Assembly: GCF_041060425.1 (NCBI RefSeq)
Contig: NZ_JAULBC010000011.1
Span: 62,001-126,000, forward strand
Length of the DNA stretch: 64,000 nucleotides
Source of the DNA: Danxiaibacter flavus
GTDB taxonomy: Bacteria; Bacteroidota; Bacteroidia; Chitinophagales; Chitinophagaceae
Direction of reading: 5' to 3'
This document shows, piece after piece, positions 9,581 to 17,377 of this stretch (positions are counted from its first letter, which is position 1; each line of letters starts with the position of its first letter). A program made the translations under genes and the position numbers. Under the pieces are notes generated by a model, which had not been told where the DNA came from, ran no database searches, and was given only the letters and a program-made list of their open reading frames with translations.

Positions 9581-9976
9581 TTATAGTTTTGCTTTAGCCT
9601 GTTTTGATTCTTTATAGTCAAGATAAATTTCAGTTAATGTGCCAAAATTTAAAATAGCAAACAGAATAAACAATCCAAGAGATAACAGTTGAACTGGAGG
9701 TGTCTCAATTGGTCCAATTCTTAGCCAACTTACACTTATTTCTGCTGTCATCGACAGCGCATTAATTGTTGCCAGCAAAAAGTAAATCCCTGTTCCGATA
9801 ACGGTTAATTTAAAGCTTTTAAAATAGAAGAAGATTAATATTAGAAATAGTCCAAGTCCAACATAGTGTCGCCAGGTTGCTAAAGTGTCTGTTGAAAAGA
9901 TAATTGTCCAGCAATAAATTAAAAGTCCTGCCGCAATTGCTAAAGGAAGTGAAAGAAAAACTTTTTGTCTTGTCAT
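9581..9976 (-). CDS. Small four-helix membrane protein, unknown function
   Basis: 131 residues from the ATG at 9976; the longer frame to 10018 would need a GTG start inside the adjacent attC-like core. Four hydrophobic segments are visible (about 6-24, 32-50, 55-78, 97-118), ending in a charged tail rich in Lys. I do not recognise the family. It lies at the distal end of the cassette array, but no downstream core remains because the 150-bp repeats begin just past its stop. It may be the remains of the last cassette. Confidence 0.6.
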   Translation of the reverse strand: MTRQKVFLSLPLAIAAGLLIYCWTIIFSTDTLATWRHYVGLGLFLILIFFYFKSFKLTVIGTGIYFLLATINALSMTAEISVSWLRIGPIETPPVQLLSLGLFILFAILNFGTLTEIYLDYKESKQAKAKL

Positions 9977-10007
9977 TTTTTGAATTGAAGGTAGTGTTAA
10001 ATTGCTA

Positions 10008-10138
10008 TTGCAGGTCACGGTTTCGGCCTGGCGTTAGGTCGGGAATTTGAAAAACGTCAGCCAATAAGATGAAGCTGCTGTGGCGTTATCTGTCACCCGA
10101 CTTCCTTCAGGCTGTTTGTTGAAAGCGGTGTTGTTGGG
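10008..10138 (-). other. attC-like site A (degenerate, distal end of array)
   Basis: Inner arms GCCTG...GGTCGGG near 10027-10043 and CCCGACTTCCTTCAGGC near 10096-10112 are inverted. The gene-side core is GTTGTTGGG next to the PPOX stop. The outer core reads GCAGGTCAC instead of a GTT/AAC form, as in a decayed terminal site. Confidence 0.5.
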
Positions 10139-10552
10139 TTATAGTTCAATTTCTTCTATTGTGTTTGTATCAAAGTCGGAGTATCGTATCCATTTTGGTT
10201 TAACGTAAAAGTAAACAAGGTCTTTCCAATTTTCTTTTCGGTTTATTCCGTCAGGAAAAGCTTTGAAATAGTAAGGTGACAGTTTTTCAAGTTCTGTATC
10301 TGTCGGAATTTTTGCTGTTCCTTCGTATTGAACGGTCTGCTCACTGTCCCAGCCGATAACAAAAGAAATTGCAGGATTTCTTAATAGGTTCTTATACTTT
10401 CTTGAAGTTGTTACGGTGTCAAAAATTATTTCTAAATCAGGTGTAATTGCAAAACCAACTAATGCAGTTTGTGGAATGTTGTCGCCCGAAACAGTTGCCA
10501 AAACTGTCAGCTTATGTTTTGAGATAAATCGATATAAAAAATCTTTTGTCAA
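10139..10552 (-). CDS. PPOX-class (pyridoxamine 5'-phosphate oxidase-fold) flavin protein
   Basis: 137 residues with the split-barrel PPOX layout: 'KLTVLATVSGDNIPQTALVGFAI', 'IIFDTVTTSRKYKNLLRNPAISFVIGW', 'TVQYEGTA', 'YYFKAFPDG' and a C-terminal 'KPKWIRYSDF'. Such proteins bind FMN or F420/haem; the substrate is unknown. The only start in frame is TTG at 10552, with a stop two codons further upstream, so the N-terminus is either non-ATG or slightly eroded. Its stop touches attC-like site A. Confidence 0.8.
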   Translation of the reverse strand: MTKDFLYRFISKHKLTVLATVSGDNIPQTALVGFAITPDLEIIFDTVTTSRKYKNLLRNPAISFVIGWDSEQTVQYEGTAKIPTDTELEKLSPYYFKAFPDGINRKENWKDLVYFYVKPKWIRYSDFDTNTIEEIEL

Positions 10553-10554
10553 TC

Positions 10555-10668
10555 GTTGTCAGTTGTGTTAGATGATAATTTGCCGGTAATATTTTTTTTC
10601 TAAAAATCAGAGAAGGATTGTCTGCCTGAATTTTATTATCCCTACCCGTTCTTGTTGCGTGTGCAGGC
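10555..10668 (-). other. Possible degenerate attC-like site B
   Basis: Only the gene-side core is convincing: GTTGCGTGTGCAGGC at 10654-10668 shares GTGCAGGC with the start of the same putative cassette (core of site C, TTAGGTGCAGGC read on the minus strand). The other half is not clear. Confidence 0.3.
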
Positions 10669-10672
10669 TTTT

Positions 10673-10784
10673 CTATTTATTCAGTTGTTGCATTACAACT
10701 TTAGCCATTTCCTTAGAGCTAAATGGGCTTTGTCCAGTAATTAAATTTCCATCCGCGTAGACTAGTTTATTCAGCATGCAATCC
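10673..10784 (-). pseudogene. C-terminal relic of a DJ-1/PfpI-type glutamine amidotransferase-like protein
   Basis: About 33 codons read '...KLVYADGNLITGQSPFSS' then 'KEMAKVVMQQLNK' and stop. 'DGNLITGQ(N/S)P.SS' is the conserved C-terminal signature of type 1 glutamine amidotransferase-like (ThiJ/HchA-related) proteins. The rest of that gene is absent; the frame runs directly into the 3' end of the neighbouring hypothetical gene. Confidence 0.6.
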
Positions 10785-11387
10785 CTTATTTTTTAGTATC
10801 TGTCTTGAAACGCTATAAAGAGTCCGTGCGTCCCAGTCATGAAGGTATTCGAAAGCTTTATAGGCATTGGGAGCATCCTTTGGCGAAATAGTATAGTATG
10901 TCCGATAGGAATTGGTCTGAATATTTTCCCAGGCTATATGTTCTGAATTTTTGTCAAACGCAATGCCCTTTTGACTAAATAGGAGCCCACAGAGTTCAAA
11001 ATCGTTATTGTTGTCAAATTCTTTCAGATAATGTCGCGCTATATCATCAAAAAAATTATCGTATAATGTCGTTATTATTTTTTCATATTTGTCAGCTAAC
11101 AACTTTTTCCGAATACCATAAATTGATTTTAATTTAAGTTTTATAATTCGGCCACTCTTTTCTTTTATATCAATAAAATAGATTCGCCCAATGTAAAATT
11201 GATATCCTCTAATCCATTTGATTCCACAGCGGAAAGATTTAATGTCTGACTTCAAAAATTTTGTCGGTGCTTTATTTGACAAGTTGTTGTCGCCAAATTC
11301 TATATAGTCCTTGTCAATAGTTAAAAGCCTAACCCTGGCAAGGATAGAAGACTTTACTGTTAGTCGGAGTGGTTGAGTTTGATTCAT
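10767..11387 (-). CDS. Hypothetical protein, possible PH-like N-terminal domain
   Basis: 206 residues from the ATG at 11387; the GTG at 11396 lies in the attC-like core. The first ~110 residues alternate short beta strands ('LRLTVKSSILARVRLLTIDKD', 'YQFYIGRIYFIDIKEKSG') in the manner of bacterial PH-like domains. The C-terminal half is helical, with 'SEHIAWENIQTNSYRTYYTIS'. No signal peptide or membrane segment. Not recognised. Cassette gene; it ends inside the amidotransferase relic. Confidence 0.6.
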   Translation of the reverse strand: MNQTQPLRLTVKSSILARVRLLTIDKDYIEFGDNNLSNKAPTKFLKSDIKSFRCGIKWIRGYQFYIGRIYFIDIKEKSGRIIKLKLKSIYGIRKKLLADKYEKIITTLYDNFFDDIARHYLKEFDNNNDFELCGLLFSQKGIAFDKNSEHIAWENIQTNSYRTYYTISPKDAPNAYKAFEYLHDWDARTLYSVSRQILKNKGLHAE

Positions 11388-11388
11388 T

Positions 11389-11592
11389 GCCTGCACCTAA
11401 TGTTCAAGGGCTGCTGCTGTGCTGGTATTTATTACTTCTAGCCCAGGAAGTGAAGCCCAATTAAATTAATAATGATGAAGATAAGAACAAAAGCACAATA
11501 GCATTCTATCCACCGAAACCATTGCTGATAATGAACAAAAGATGAGCGTTTATTCGTCAGCCAGAATAGTACTAAACCCGCTGTTGCCCGGT
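11389..11592 (-). other. attC-like site C
   Basis: Outer core GCCTGCACCTAAT (11389-11401) next to the hypothetical gene start. Gene-side core GTTGCCCGG (11583-11591) lies 22 bp from the frameshifted zinc-ribbon gene. Inner arms are weak. The gene-side core shares TTGCC with the opening core of the same cassette (TTGCCTGCTAC at site D). Confidence 0.6.
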
Positions 11593-11612
11593 GTCCTTTC
11601 TGTCAGAAAAAG

Positions 11613-12271
11613 TTATTCCCTAAAAAAATTTATCTGTTCAATCCTTGCCAAGGCCTGCTCATAGGTATAATCGTCCATATGCAATGTGTCAACCCATTGA
11701 TAGTTCCCAATTTTTAATTTTTTGACGTTCGGTCCGCTTGACACTAAATTGATTTCGCCACAATTATTACACTTTGCAACAAACCAGCTTGTTTCAGGTA
11801 TCCCTTTTCCTTTTTAAGAATATGAGTTTCTAAATGCGTACCACATTTTGTGCAAGGTTGTTTGAGCGTCTCTACTATTTTTTCTGGGCTTAAAATCTTT
11901 TGAATTTTTAATAAAGTCGTCAATGTAGAACCATACAGCCACTTACTTAGGTTGTTATTGAAATCAACATTTACGATTGTCGCTAGCTCATGAAAAAGGT
12001 CACAAATAAATTCTTTTTCTTCTGTGTCATAGTCAAACTTATTAAAGCTACCGAGTCCAATTTTTAAAACTGCCTTTATTTGTTTCCCTGAATAATTGTC
12101 ATTTATTGCTCTTATCAGGTCTTCTGCACACGAATTAAAAAGCGTTGTCAACTGCTTACATAATTCTTTACTTGAAGGATGAAGCCCTCTGGCATTCCAT
12201 GCTGATTGCGAAAATTTGTCTCGCTGTTTGAATAAATGAAGTTTGTCAACTTGGGTTTGTGCAGTTTGCAT
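11613..12271 (-). pseudogene. Zinc-ribbon protein gene with a single-base frameshift
   Basis: The intact frame runs from ATG 12271 to a premature stop at 11744 (175 codons) and loses its natural C-terminus. Shifting by one base near 11806-11815 restores '...KKEKG|IPETSWFVAKCNNCGEINLV' and a further ~60 codons to a stop at 11613. The two halves then supply the paired CxxC motifs 'PCTKCG' and 'KCNNCG' of a zinc ribbon. The N-terminus ('GLHPSSKELCKQLTTLFNSCAEDL') is helical. Family unknown to me. The lost base lies in an A/G-rich run (GGAAAAGGG), so sequencing error is possible. Confidence 0.7.
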
Positions 12272-12292
12272 AATTAAACTGTTTCAAATAGG

Positions 12293-12492
12293 GTAGCAGG
12301 CAACGATCAGGGCTTTTTGCAGCGAGGAAATAGAATTCCGTCTGCCTGGCCCACTGTTGATTAAAAATATTTAGTTGAAGATAAGAACAAATGCCGATAG
12401 ATGTTCGTCAGCCCGAACTAAAGCTGCAATACATACAACTGCCGGTGATTATTCAGTCCTGCCACGCTTGCAAAACCTCTTGTTTGTAGCAG
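12293..12492 (-). other. attC-like site D
   Basis: Outer core TAGCAGGCAACG (12293-12304), gene-side core GTTTGTAGCAG (12482-12492), 10 bp from the next stop. Inner arms GGGCTTTTTGCAGCG and CACGCTTGCAAAACC are inverted and complementary. The loop belongs to the 'GTTGATTAAAAATATTTAG' class shared with sites M, T and U. Confidence 0.75.
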
Positions 12493-12502
12493 TTGTTTTT
12501 TG

Positions 12503-12961
12503 TCAGTCGTAAAGTCTCGCTGCCATAAGCAAAATGTTCCAAAGAGCAAATAAATCGTTGCCTTTGTCAGCGTGAAGTATGTAACTATTGTTTTGTTTGT
12601 CAACAACAGTTACTTGATGCCATTCTGATTTTCTGTTTTCTTTTATGTCAATCACCTGACCTGTAGAAGCATTGTTAAACACTGTTGGCTTGAATTTATC
12701 AATGTCTTGAATGTTGATTCTAAAAACCTGTTTATTATCGTTGCAAATAATTTGTCGGCTACAAACAAGCGTCCATTCATTGGTTGATTTTGTAAAAAAC
12801 AAAACAGGTTGTCCGCAAGTTGCTTCGTCAGTGTAAATCTTTAAATATTGTTGAACGTCTGGTGAAAGGTCATTGTAAAAGAATGAAGAGCTTGTCGGCA
12901 AATTATATCTTTTCGCTTTCCACGTTAATCTGTCTATTATATATTCGTCTGTCTTGTCCAT
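12503..12961 (-). CDS. Hypothetical cassette protein
   Basis: 152 residues from the ATG at 12961 (MDKTDEYIIDRLTWKAKRYN); an upstream in-frame start at 12997 is less likely. The sequence alternates strand-like segments: 'QPVLFFTKSTNEWTLVCSRQIICND', 'VFRINIQDIDKFKPTVF', 'WHQVTVVDKQNNSYILHADKG'. No signal peptide or membrane segment. Not recognised. Its layout (a 'WTLVCS...W' core followed by an Asp/Glu-rich strand) resembles that of the 32342-32851 cassette protein, hinting at a shared fold. The stop lies 10 bp from site D. Confidence 0.6.
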   Translation of the reverse strand: MDKTDEYIIDRLTWKAKRYNLPTSSSFFYNDLSPDVQQYLKIYTDEATCGQPVLFFTKSTNEWTLVCSRQIICNDNKQVFRINIQDIDKFKPTVFNNASTGQVIDIKENRKSEWHQVTVVDKQNNSYILHADKGNDLFALWNILLMAARLYD

Positions 12962-13012
12962 AGCCAATTTTGTAGTTGTCGCTTTCTCTGTCAACAAGAA
13001 ATGTCACATTAT

Positions 13013-13031
13013 AATTGCTACCTTGTTAGCT
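13013..13031 (-). other. Possible collapsed attC-like site E
   Basis: CTTGTTAGCTG (13023-13032) shares TTAGC with the opening core at site F (ATTAGCGC, minus strand), and 'TTGCTACC' lies just left of it. If real, the site has lost its whole loop. Low certainty. Confidence 0.25.
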
Positions 13032-13046
13032 GTATTTGTTTTGTTA

Positions 13047-13784
13047 TTACCAGGGAATCTCTCCTGTTTCAGGGTTATTTTCTTCACTAAAGAATTTGCC
13101 TGTTGAACCATCTTTATCAATCAAAGCATATTTTACAATTCGTTTTCCTGCGACTTCTACCGTTCCGGGGCCACGATGTCCGTTAAAATCTGTCCTGGTA
13201 TATCCGGGACAAACCGCATTTACTTTAAAGTTAGTATCCTTTAATTCGTAAGCCAATACAACGGTATACATATTCAAGGCTGCTTTTGAAGAAAGATAAA
13301 CGGCGCCTTTGTAGTCGTAATACTTGTAAGATGGGTCGCTGTGCAAAGTAATTGAGCCCTGACTTGAACTTACATTTACGATACGAGGTTCAGAAGATCT
13401 TTTCAACAAATCAATAAATGCTTGTGTAACTCTTACCGCTCCGTAAACATTTGCGTCGTATGCTGCTTTGAACTGTTCTACTGTTGCGTCAAATGCGGAT
13501 TGTGGATAGCCACCGTAAATTCCTGCATTGTTGATAAGAATATCCAATGATTTTGTTTTCTTACCTATTACTTCACGGGCCTCCTGTACCGATTGATCAT
13601 TTGTTACGTCAAGTTGAACGGCTTCTACATTATTTATTCCTTCAGTTTTTAGTTTGTTAACGGCTTCTATACCATTTTCCAAATTACGACTGCCGAGATA
13701 AACATAAATTCCTTTTTGTGCAAGTTGTTTTGTTACTTCAAAGCCAATGCTCTTATTTGCTCCTGTTACTAATGCTGTTTTCAT
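13047..13784 (-). CDS. SDR family NAD(P)-dependent oxidoreductase
   Basis: 245-residue classical short-chain dehydrogenase/reductase: glycine motif 'TGANKSIG' (residues 7-14), 'LDVTNDQSV', 'LINNAG' (about 87-92), catalytic Ser in 'NVSSSQGS', and the YxxxK pair in 'YLSSKAA', followed by 'VCPGYTRTD'. Cytoplasmic carbonyl/alcohol oxidoreductase; substrate unknown. Divided from the upstream AraC gene by 78 bp on the same strand, so the regulator probably controls it. The pair sits in one cassette interval between sites F and E/D. Confidence 0.9.
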   Translation of the reverse strand: MKTALVTGANKSIGFEVTKQLAQKGIYVYLGSRNLENGIEAVNKLKTEGINNVEAVQLDVTNDQSVQEAREVIGKKTKSLDILINNAGIYGGYPQSAFDATVEQFKAAYDANVYGAVRVTQAFIDLLKRSSEPRIVNVSSSQGSITLHSDPSYKYYDYKGAVYLSSKAALNMYTVVLAYELKDTNFKVNAVCPGYTRTDFNGHRGPGTVEVAGKRIVKYALIDKDGSTGKFFSEENNPETGEIPW

Positions 13785-13862
13785 TTTTTTAATATTTTAA
13801 ATGAATGAGGCAAAAGTAGAGCGCCAAAAAACAGAAGAAATGGACAAATCGTTTTATTTGCC

Positions 13863-14723
13863 CTACAAATCCTGACTGTGTAAAAAGTCACTTACACTTT
13901 TTCCAGTACTTTTTTTGAAAAGTCTTGAAAAATAGTCAGGGTCATTAAACCCTAATTCATACGCTAATTCTTTTACGGAAAGATTTGAATAACGTAGTTT
14001 CCGCTGGGCTTCTATCATCAGTCGGTTAGTGAAAAAATCCTTTGGTGATGTGCCGGAATATTCTTTTACGATCCGGTATAAACTGTTGGTGGTTAAAGCC
14101 AGTTTCCCGGCAATTGCATTGATAGATGGTTGTTCTGTAAGATGCGTTTCCACCATTAATTTGAACTCAACAAACTTTGATAAATTGGTGTTTAAAATAT
14201 TAACCGGTTCATTTTTAAAATACGCACTGTTCAATTCTGATAACAATAAATTCAGGTAGGCTAATATTATTTCTGAGTCGGTCGACTGTTTATCTGTATA
14301 AAGTATTTGATTCAAAATTTCAAAAACTTTTCTCACTCGTTCCCTTGCAGCACTGTCTAAGGTAATAGTTTGCGAGTTTAAAGGATTAACCAAAAACGAA
14401 AAGCGTTGCGGTAGAAAAGCCAACGTATTTTCATCAAACAAAACCTTAAAATATTTTAGATTGTCTGTTTTTGCGGGCGGTACAAAAATCTGATTAGGCA
14501 TCGCAAAAAGCAAGTCTCCATCAGTAATGGTAATATCTTGTAAGTCCAATTTGTAAGTGATAGAGCCGCTGTCAATGAATACAATGAAATAGGAAGTCAA
14601 CCGGCGGGGTTGAAGCTGTTTTTGTTGAATGTCAGTAGAAGGATAAGGATTGTCATTTGAGTTAACCTTAATCTTCAACTTGTCGTTCAGTAAGCCCTTT
14701 GATTTTTCGTTTGTTTTTTGCAT
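13863..14723 (-). CDS. AraC-family transcriptional regulator
   Basis: 286 residues from the ATG at 14723; the TTG at 14735 is an alternative. The N-terminal cupin-like sensing region has 'RRLTSYFIVFIDSGSITYKLDLQDITITDGDLLFAMPNQ'. The C-terminal double helix-turn-helix is typical: 'PSINAIAGKLALTTNSLYRIVKEYSGTSPKDFFTNRLMIEAQRKLRYSNLSVKELAYELGFNDPDYFSRLFKKSTGKS'-type spacing covers roughly residues 185-280. Likely regulator of the adjacent SDR gene. Confidence 0.9.
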   Translation of the reverse strand: MQKTNEKSKGLLNDKLKIKVNSNDNPYPSTDIQQKQLQPRRLTSYFIVFIDSGSITYKLDLQDITITDGDLLFAMPNQIFVPPAKTDNLKYFKVLFDENTLAFLPQRFSFLVNPLNSQTITLDSAARERVRKVFEILNQILYTDKQSTDSEIILAYLNLLLSELNSAYFKNEPVNILNTNLSKFVEFKLMVETHLTEQPSINAIAGKLALTTNSLYRIVKEYSGTSPKDFFTNRLMIEAQRKLRYSNLSVKELAYELGFNDPDYFSRLFKKSTGKSVSDFLHSQDL

Positions 14724-14761
14724 TGGTCTGTTCAAAGTTTGGAAGGTGTTGTTTTACAATT

Positions 14762-14963
14762 AGCGCTAATGGCCACATCTTTGCGTTCGGCTAGGCATTT
14801 GAAAAACATTCGGACCGGAACCGCTACCTGTGCAAGATACAAATGTTGAAAATATATTTTGTTGTCCAGTAGTTTTCGGTCAGCCAAATATGCGGCTGAT
14901 AGTAGCACGAAGGTGAGGATATGTTCGTTGCCCCTGCTGACGCAAAAGTGCCTGTTGGCTGCC
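14762..14963 (-). other. attC-like site F
   Basis: Outer core AGCGCTAAT (14762-14770), gene-side core GTTGGCTGCC (14954-14963). Inner arms TTTGCGTTCGGC and GCTGACGCAAAAG are inverted. The gene-side core matches the opening core of its own cassette exactly (GGCAGCCAAC at 15440). Confidence 0.8.
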
Positions 14964-14980
14964 CCAGGCGAGTCTCGAGT

Positions 14981-15382
14981 TCATTGAAATGATATAATTT
15001 CTAACTGTCCAAATTGTTTCATTGCATTAAAGATTGTCTCTGCAATTGAGTACTCGTTTGCTGAATATAAATTCGGTTTTGTTATTCTTAGTTTATTGTA
15101 TCTGTCTGAAATTGCTTTTTCCGTCAAATTCGTTGTGTCGGAGGATAGTTCAAAGTCGTTAGCCATTTGCAGCCAATCTTTCAGTTCTTTTTTTGATTCC
15201 AAAATTGAAACGTAATAGTTGACGCCATTATACCTGGACGTCAGCAGTTTGTCTTTTTTCGTGAACTGAAGAGATTTGTCAGTAGTTGAAAATTGGAATT
15301 GCAGTTGGTCTTGGAGTTCGTCTGTTGTCGGCGCAGGTTTCGAATTAGGAACACCAATAAACACGAACATTTTAATTTGCAT
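14981..15382 (-). CDS. Hypothetical cassette protein
   Basis: 134 residues from the ATG at 15382 (MQIKMFVFIGVP); the longer frame needs a TTG start inside the attC core. It begins with a hydrophobic strand, then a helical stretch 'TTDELQDQLQFQFSTTDKSLQF', strand 'YNGVNYYVSILESKKELKDWLQM' and a C-terminal helix. Soluble, no signal peptide. Not recognised. Complete cassette bounded by sites G and F, whose cores are perfect complements. Confidence 0.6.
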   Translation of the reverse strand: MQIKMFVFIGVPNSKPAPTTDELQDQLQFQFSTTDKSLQFTKKDKLLTSRYNGVNYYVSILESKKELKDWLQMANDFELSSDTTNLTEKAISDRYNKLRITKPNLYSANEYSIAETIFNAMKQFGQLEIISFQ

Positions 15383-15439
15383 AGAATTTTTGTATTTATA
15401 ACTTGAATAGTTAACCCGCAGTTCGATTTTTAACCAAGT

Positions 15440-15640
15440 GGCAGCCAACGGCCCGGGCTTTCTGCTGTGCTGATATTCCGTGATTCGTCAGCCCGGGACC
15501 GAAGATGAGTAAAGTTAATAAAGTTGATGATAAGTACTACTGTCGACCAATGTTCCGTCCGCCCGAACCACAGCTAAAAGATGCAGACGAAGGCCTTTCG
15601 GTCCGCCGCCATATACGCCAATGCACTTGTTACTTGCAGT
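15440..15640 (-). other. attC-like site G
   Basis: Outer core GGCAGCCAACG (15440-15450), gene-side core GTTACTTGCA (15629-15638). The gene-side core is the complement of the opening core of its cassette at site H (TGCAAGTAAT). The loop is about 150 nt with 'CCGTCCGCCCG'-like segments. Confidence 0.8.
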
Positions 15641-15649
15641 GCTTCTTTG

Positions 15650-16333
15650 TCACACGAAAGTTGCTTCCCTTGTCAATACCTTATCCTCTAGACATAAGTC
15701 CGTTTTAAAAAGCTCTTTGACCTTTTTGGCAATTTCAATTCTATTTATTGTAGCCCTGTTTCTTCTCGCTTTTAAATAATTTTCTTTTGAAATTTTTTCC
15801 GCTAACTGTCCAACAGTTTGGGTTGCTATTTCAGTTGCAAAAAATTTGCTCGCTGTCCAACCTGAAAAGCTGAAAAAAGCTAAACCAGATAAAGCATACT
15901 GCCATTTAAAAAAGAATATAAGCAACGAAATTATTACACCGACAAAGTATGTCCACTTCAACCATTCTTTAATTTCAAGTATGTCGAACTGAGCGTCAAG
16001 CCTGTTTTTAACTTCTTTTACTTTTCTTCTACGGTATTGTCGAGGAAAAAGCATTTGTAAATCCGTGTCTGGAGTAATGCTATTCTTGTCAATGAGTAAA
16101 GTATAAGCAATTGCCTCGCGTAACTTGTAAAATGCTTGTTGCGTTGTACAATCATTGGAGTTTTCGCCCTGAACCTTATTTGCTATTATGTCGCAAAGTT
16201 CACCAAATGTTTTTACGTCTTTAAGTTCTGTTTCGCCAAACTTAATTTCAAAAGATTTCTCAACCTTTTTCAAAACATCAGAAATATCTTCTGGATCAAC
16301 GTTTGAAAGGTTGCATGTTTCGAGGTCCGTCAT
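15650..16333 (-). CDS. Hypothetical membrane protein (cassette gene)
   Basis: 228 residues from the ATG at 16333, a few bases inside the cassette; the frame upstream to 16408 runs through attC site H and is not coding. The N-terminal ~115 residues are acidic, soluble and helical ('DISDVLKKVEKSFEIKFGE', 'FGELCDIIANKVQ'), followed by two hydrophobic helices around 'TYFVGVIISLLIFFF' and 'YALSGLAFFSFSGW' and a basic C-terminus. The N-terminal part has the length and helix spacing of an acyl-carrier-like four-helix domain but no obvious DSL serine. Function unknown. Confidence 0.65.
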   Translation of the reverse strand: MTDLETCNLSNVDPEDISDVLKKVEKSFEIKFGETELKDVKTFGELCDIIANKVQGENSNDCTTQQAFYKLREAIAYTLLIDKNSITPDTDLQMLFPRQYRRRKVKEVKNRLDAQFDILEIKEWLKWTYFVGVIISLLIFFFKWQYALSGLAFFSFSGWTASKFFATEIATQTVGQLAEKISKENYLKARRNRATINRIEIAKKVKELFKTDLCLEDKVLTREATFV

Positions 16334-16337
16334 AGCA

Positions 16338-16463
16338 TTGCAAGTAATGTTAAAGCATGGCGACGTGGCGTTATTCGTCTGCTGAAATTGAAGCTGATTA
16401 GCAGACAAGAACCTGAAAATATGTTTGTTGCCCGCATATATGTCGATGCAATGTTACAGGCAG
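16338..16463 (-). other. attC-like site H
   Basis: Outer core TTGCAAGTAATG (16338-16350), gene-side core GTTACAGGCAG (16453-16463). Short form, about 125 bp. Inner arms AAGCATGGCGACG and near 16445 GTCGATGCAA. Confidence 0.75.
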
Positions 16464-16467
16464 TTTT

Positions 16468-17139
16468 TTAGAAGTCAGCTTCATAACCATGTCCATTTTT
16501 TCCGTAAAATATTAACCACTTAGCCAAAGAATATACGATATGCAACTTGCTTTCGATTGTGCCTTCATCGCTGTCAGGCGGCAGTCGTTGTGTTTTCAAA
16601 TACTCCAAATTTCTTTCTTTGGCTATTTTGTCAGCTACAGCCATAAGTCTGTTCCCATAATCCAACGTTTCGTTAGCAAGTTTTGTCTCCCATGCCTCAT
16701 TAACTAAATCTTCCCCAATTATGTCAATACAGTCTTGAAGAAACTGTCCTCTGAATACATTTTCGTCTTGCCCCATTGCTATATAAACAGGAACACCGTC
16801 TTGTTCTTTTGCAAGTTCAATGACATAATAGCCGTCATGCTCTTTCAAGAATTGAGCTAACGGCGGCTTTTGTTCAAGTTCGTTGTATTTGTTTTTAATC
16901 CATTCGTATGCTTCTTTGTCTCGTCCAACTCTAGGTGCCTTGATGGTCTCATAAGTCTGGATTTGATTTGCGAACCACTCTTGCAAAAGTTCGTCCCTTG
17001 TCGGATACTTTTTACCTTTTAACTTGTCAAGAAATGAAGATTGAGGAATTTTGTCTTTAGTTACCAGTTCAAAAATGTCAACAAAACGTCTTTCGAATCC
17101 CGGTTTGGGTTTCCCCATAGGTCGCATGTCTAAGCCCAT
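16468..17139 (-). CDS. Hypothetical conserved cassette protein
   Basis: 223 residues beginning MGLDMRPMGKPKPGFERRF; no signal peptide or membrane segment. Distinct blocks are 'LQEWFANQIQTYETIKAPRVGRDKEAY', 'FLKEHDGYYVIELAKEQDGVPVY', 'FLQDCIDIIGEDLVNEAW' and 'NGHGYEADF'. I recall similar uncharacterised Bacteroidota proteins but cannot name a domain. Start ATG 17139 lies 29 bp inside the cassette. The stop is 5 bp from site H. Confidence 0.7.
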   Translation of the reverse strand: MGLDMRPMGKPKPGFERRFVDIFELVTKDKIPQSSFLDKLKGKKYPTRDELLQEWFANQIQTYETIKAPRVGRDKEAYEWIKNKYNELEQKPPLAQFLKEHDGYYVIELAKEQDGVPVYIAMGQDENVFRGQFLQDCIDIIGEDLVNEAWETKLANETLDYGNRLMAVADKIAKERNLEYLKTQRLPPDSDEGTIESKLHIVYSLAKWLIFYGKNGHGYEADF

Positions 17140-17167
17140 GATGTATTTTGGTATGTCGCTTCAAAAT

Positions 17168-17372
17168 TGCTTGCAACGTTGAAGCATTGGCGGTGTAGTG
17201 GTATTCTGTGTTCCGTCCATCCGGTGCCGCTGCTGATTAAAGATACAAAAGCTCATTTTTTATTCTGCTACTTGGCGTTATTCTTCAGGCGAAACTGAAG
17301 CTGGATAGCAAATAAAAAGCTGAGAATTTATTCGTCTCCCTCCATATTGCCAATGCAATGTTGCAGGTAGCC
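17168..17372 (-). other. attC-like site I
   Basis: Outer core TTGCTTGCAACG (17167-17178), gene-side core GTTGCAGGTAGCC (17360-17372). Inner arms AGCATTGGC (17183-17191) and GCCAATGC (17350-17357) are perfect inverted complements. Confidence 0.85.
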
Positions 17373-17377
17373 TTACG

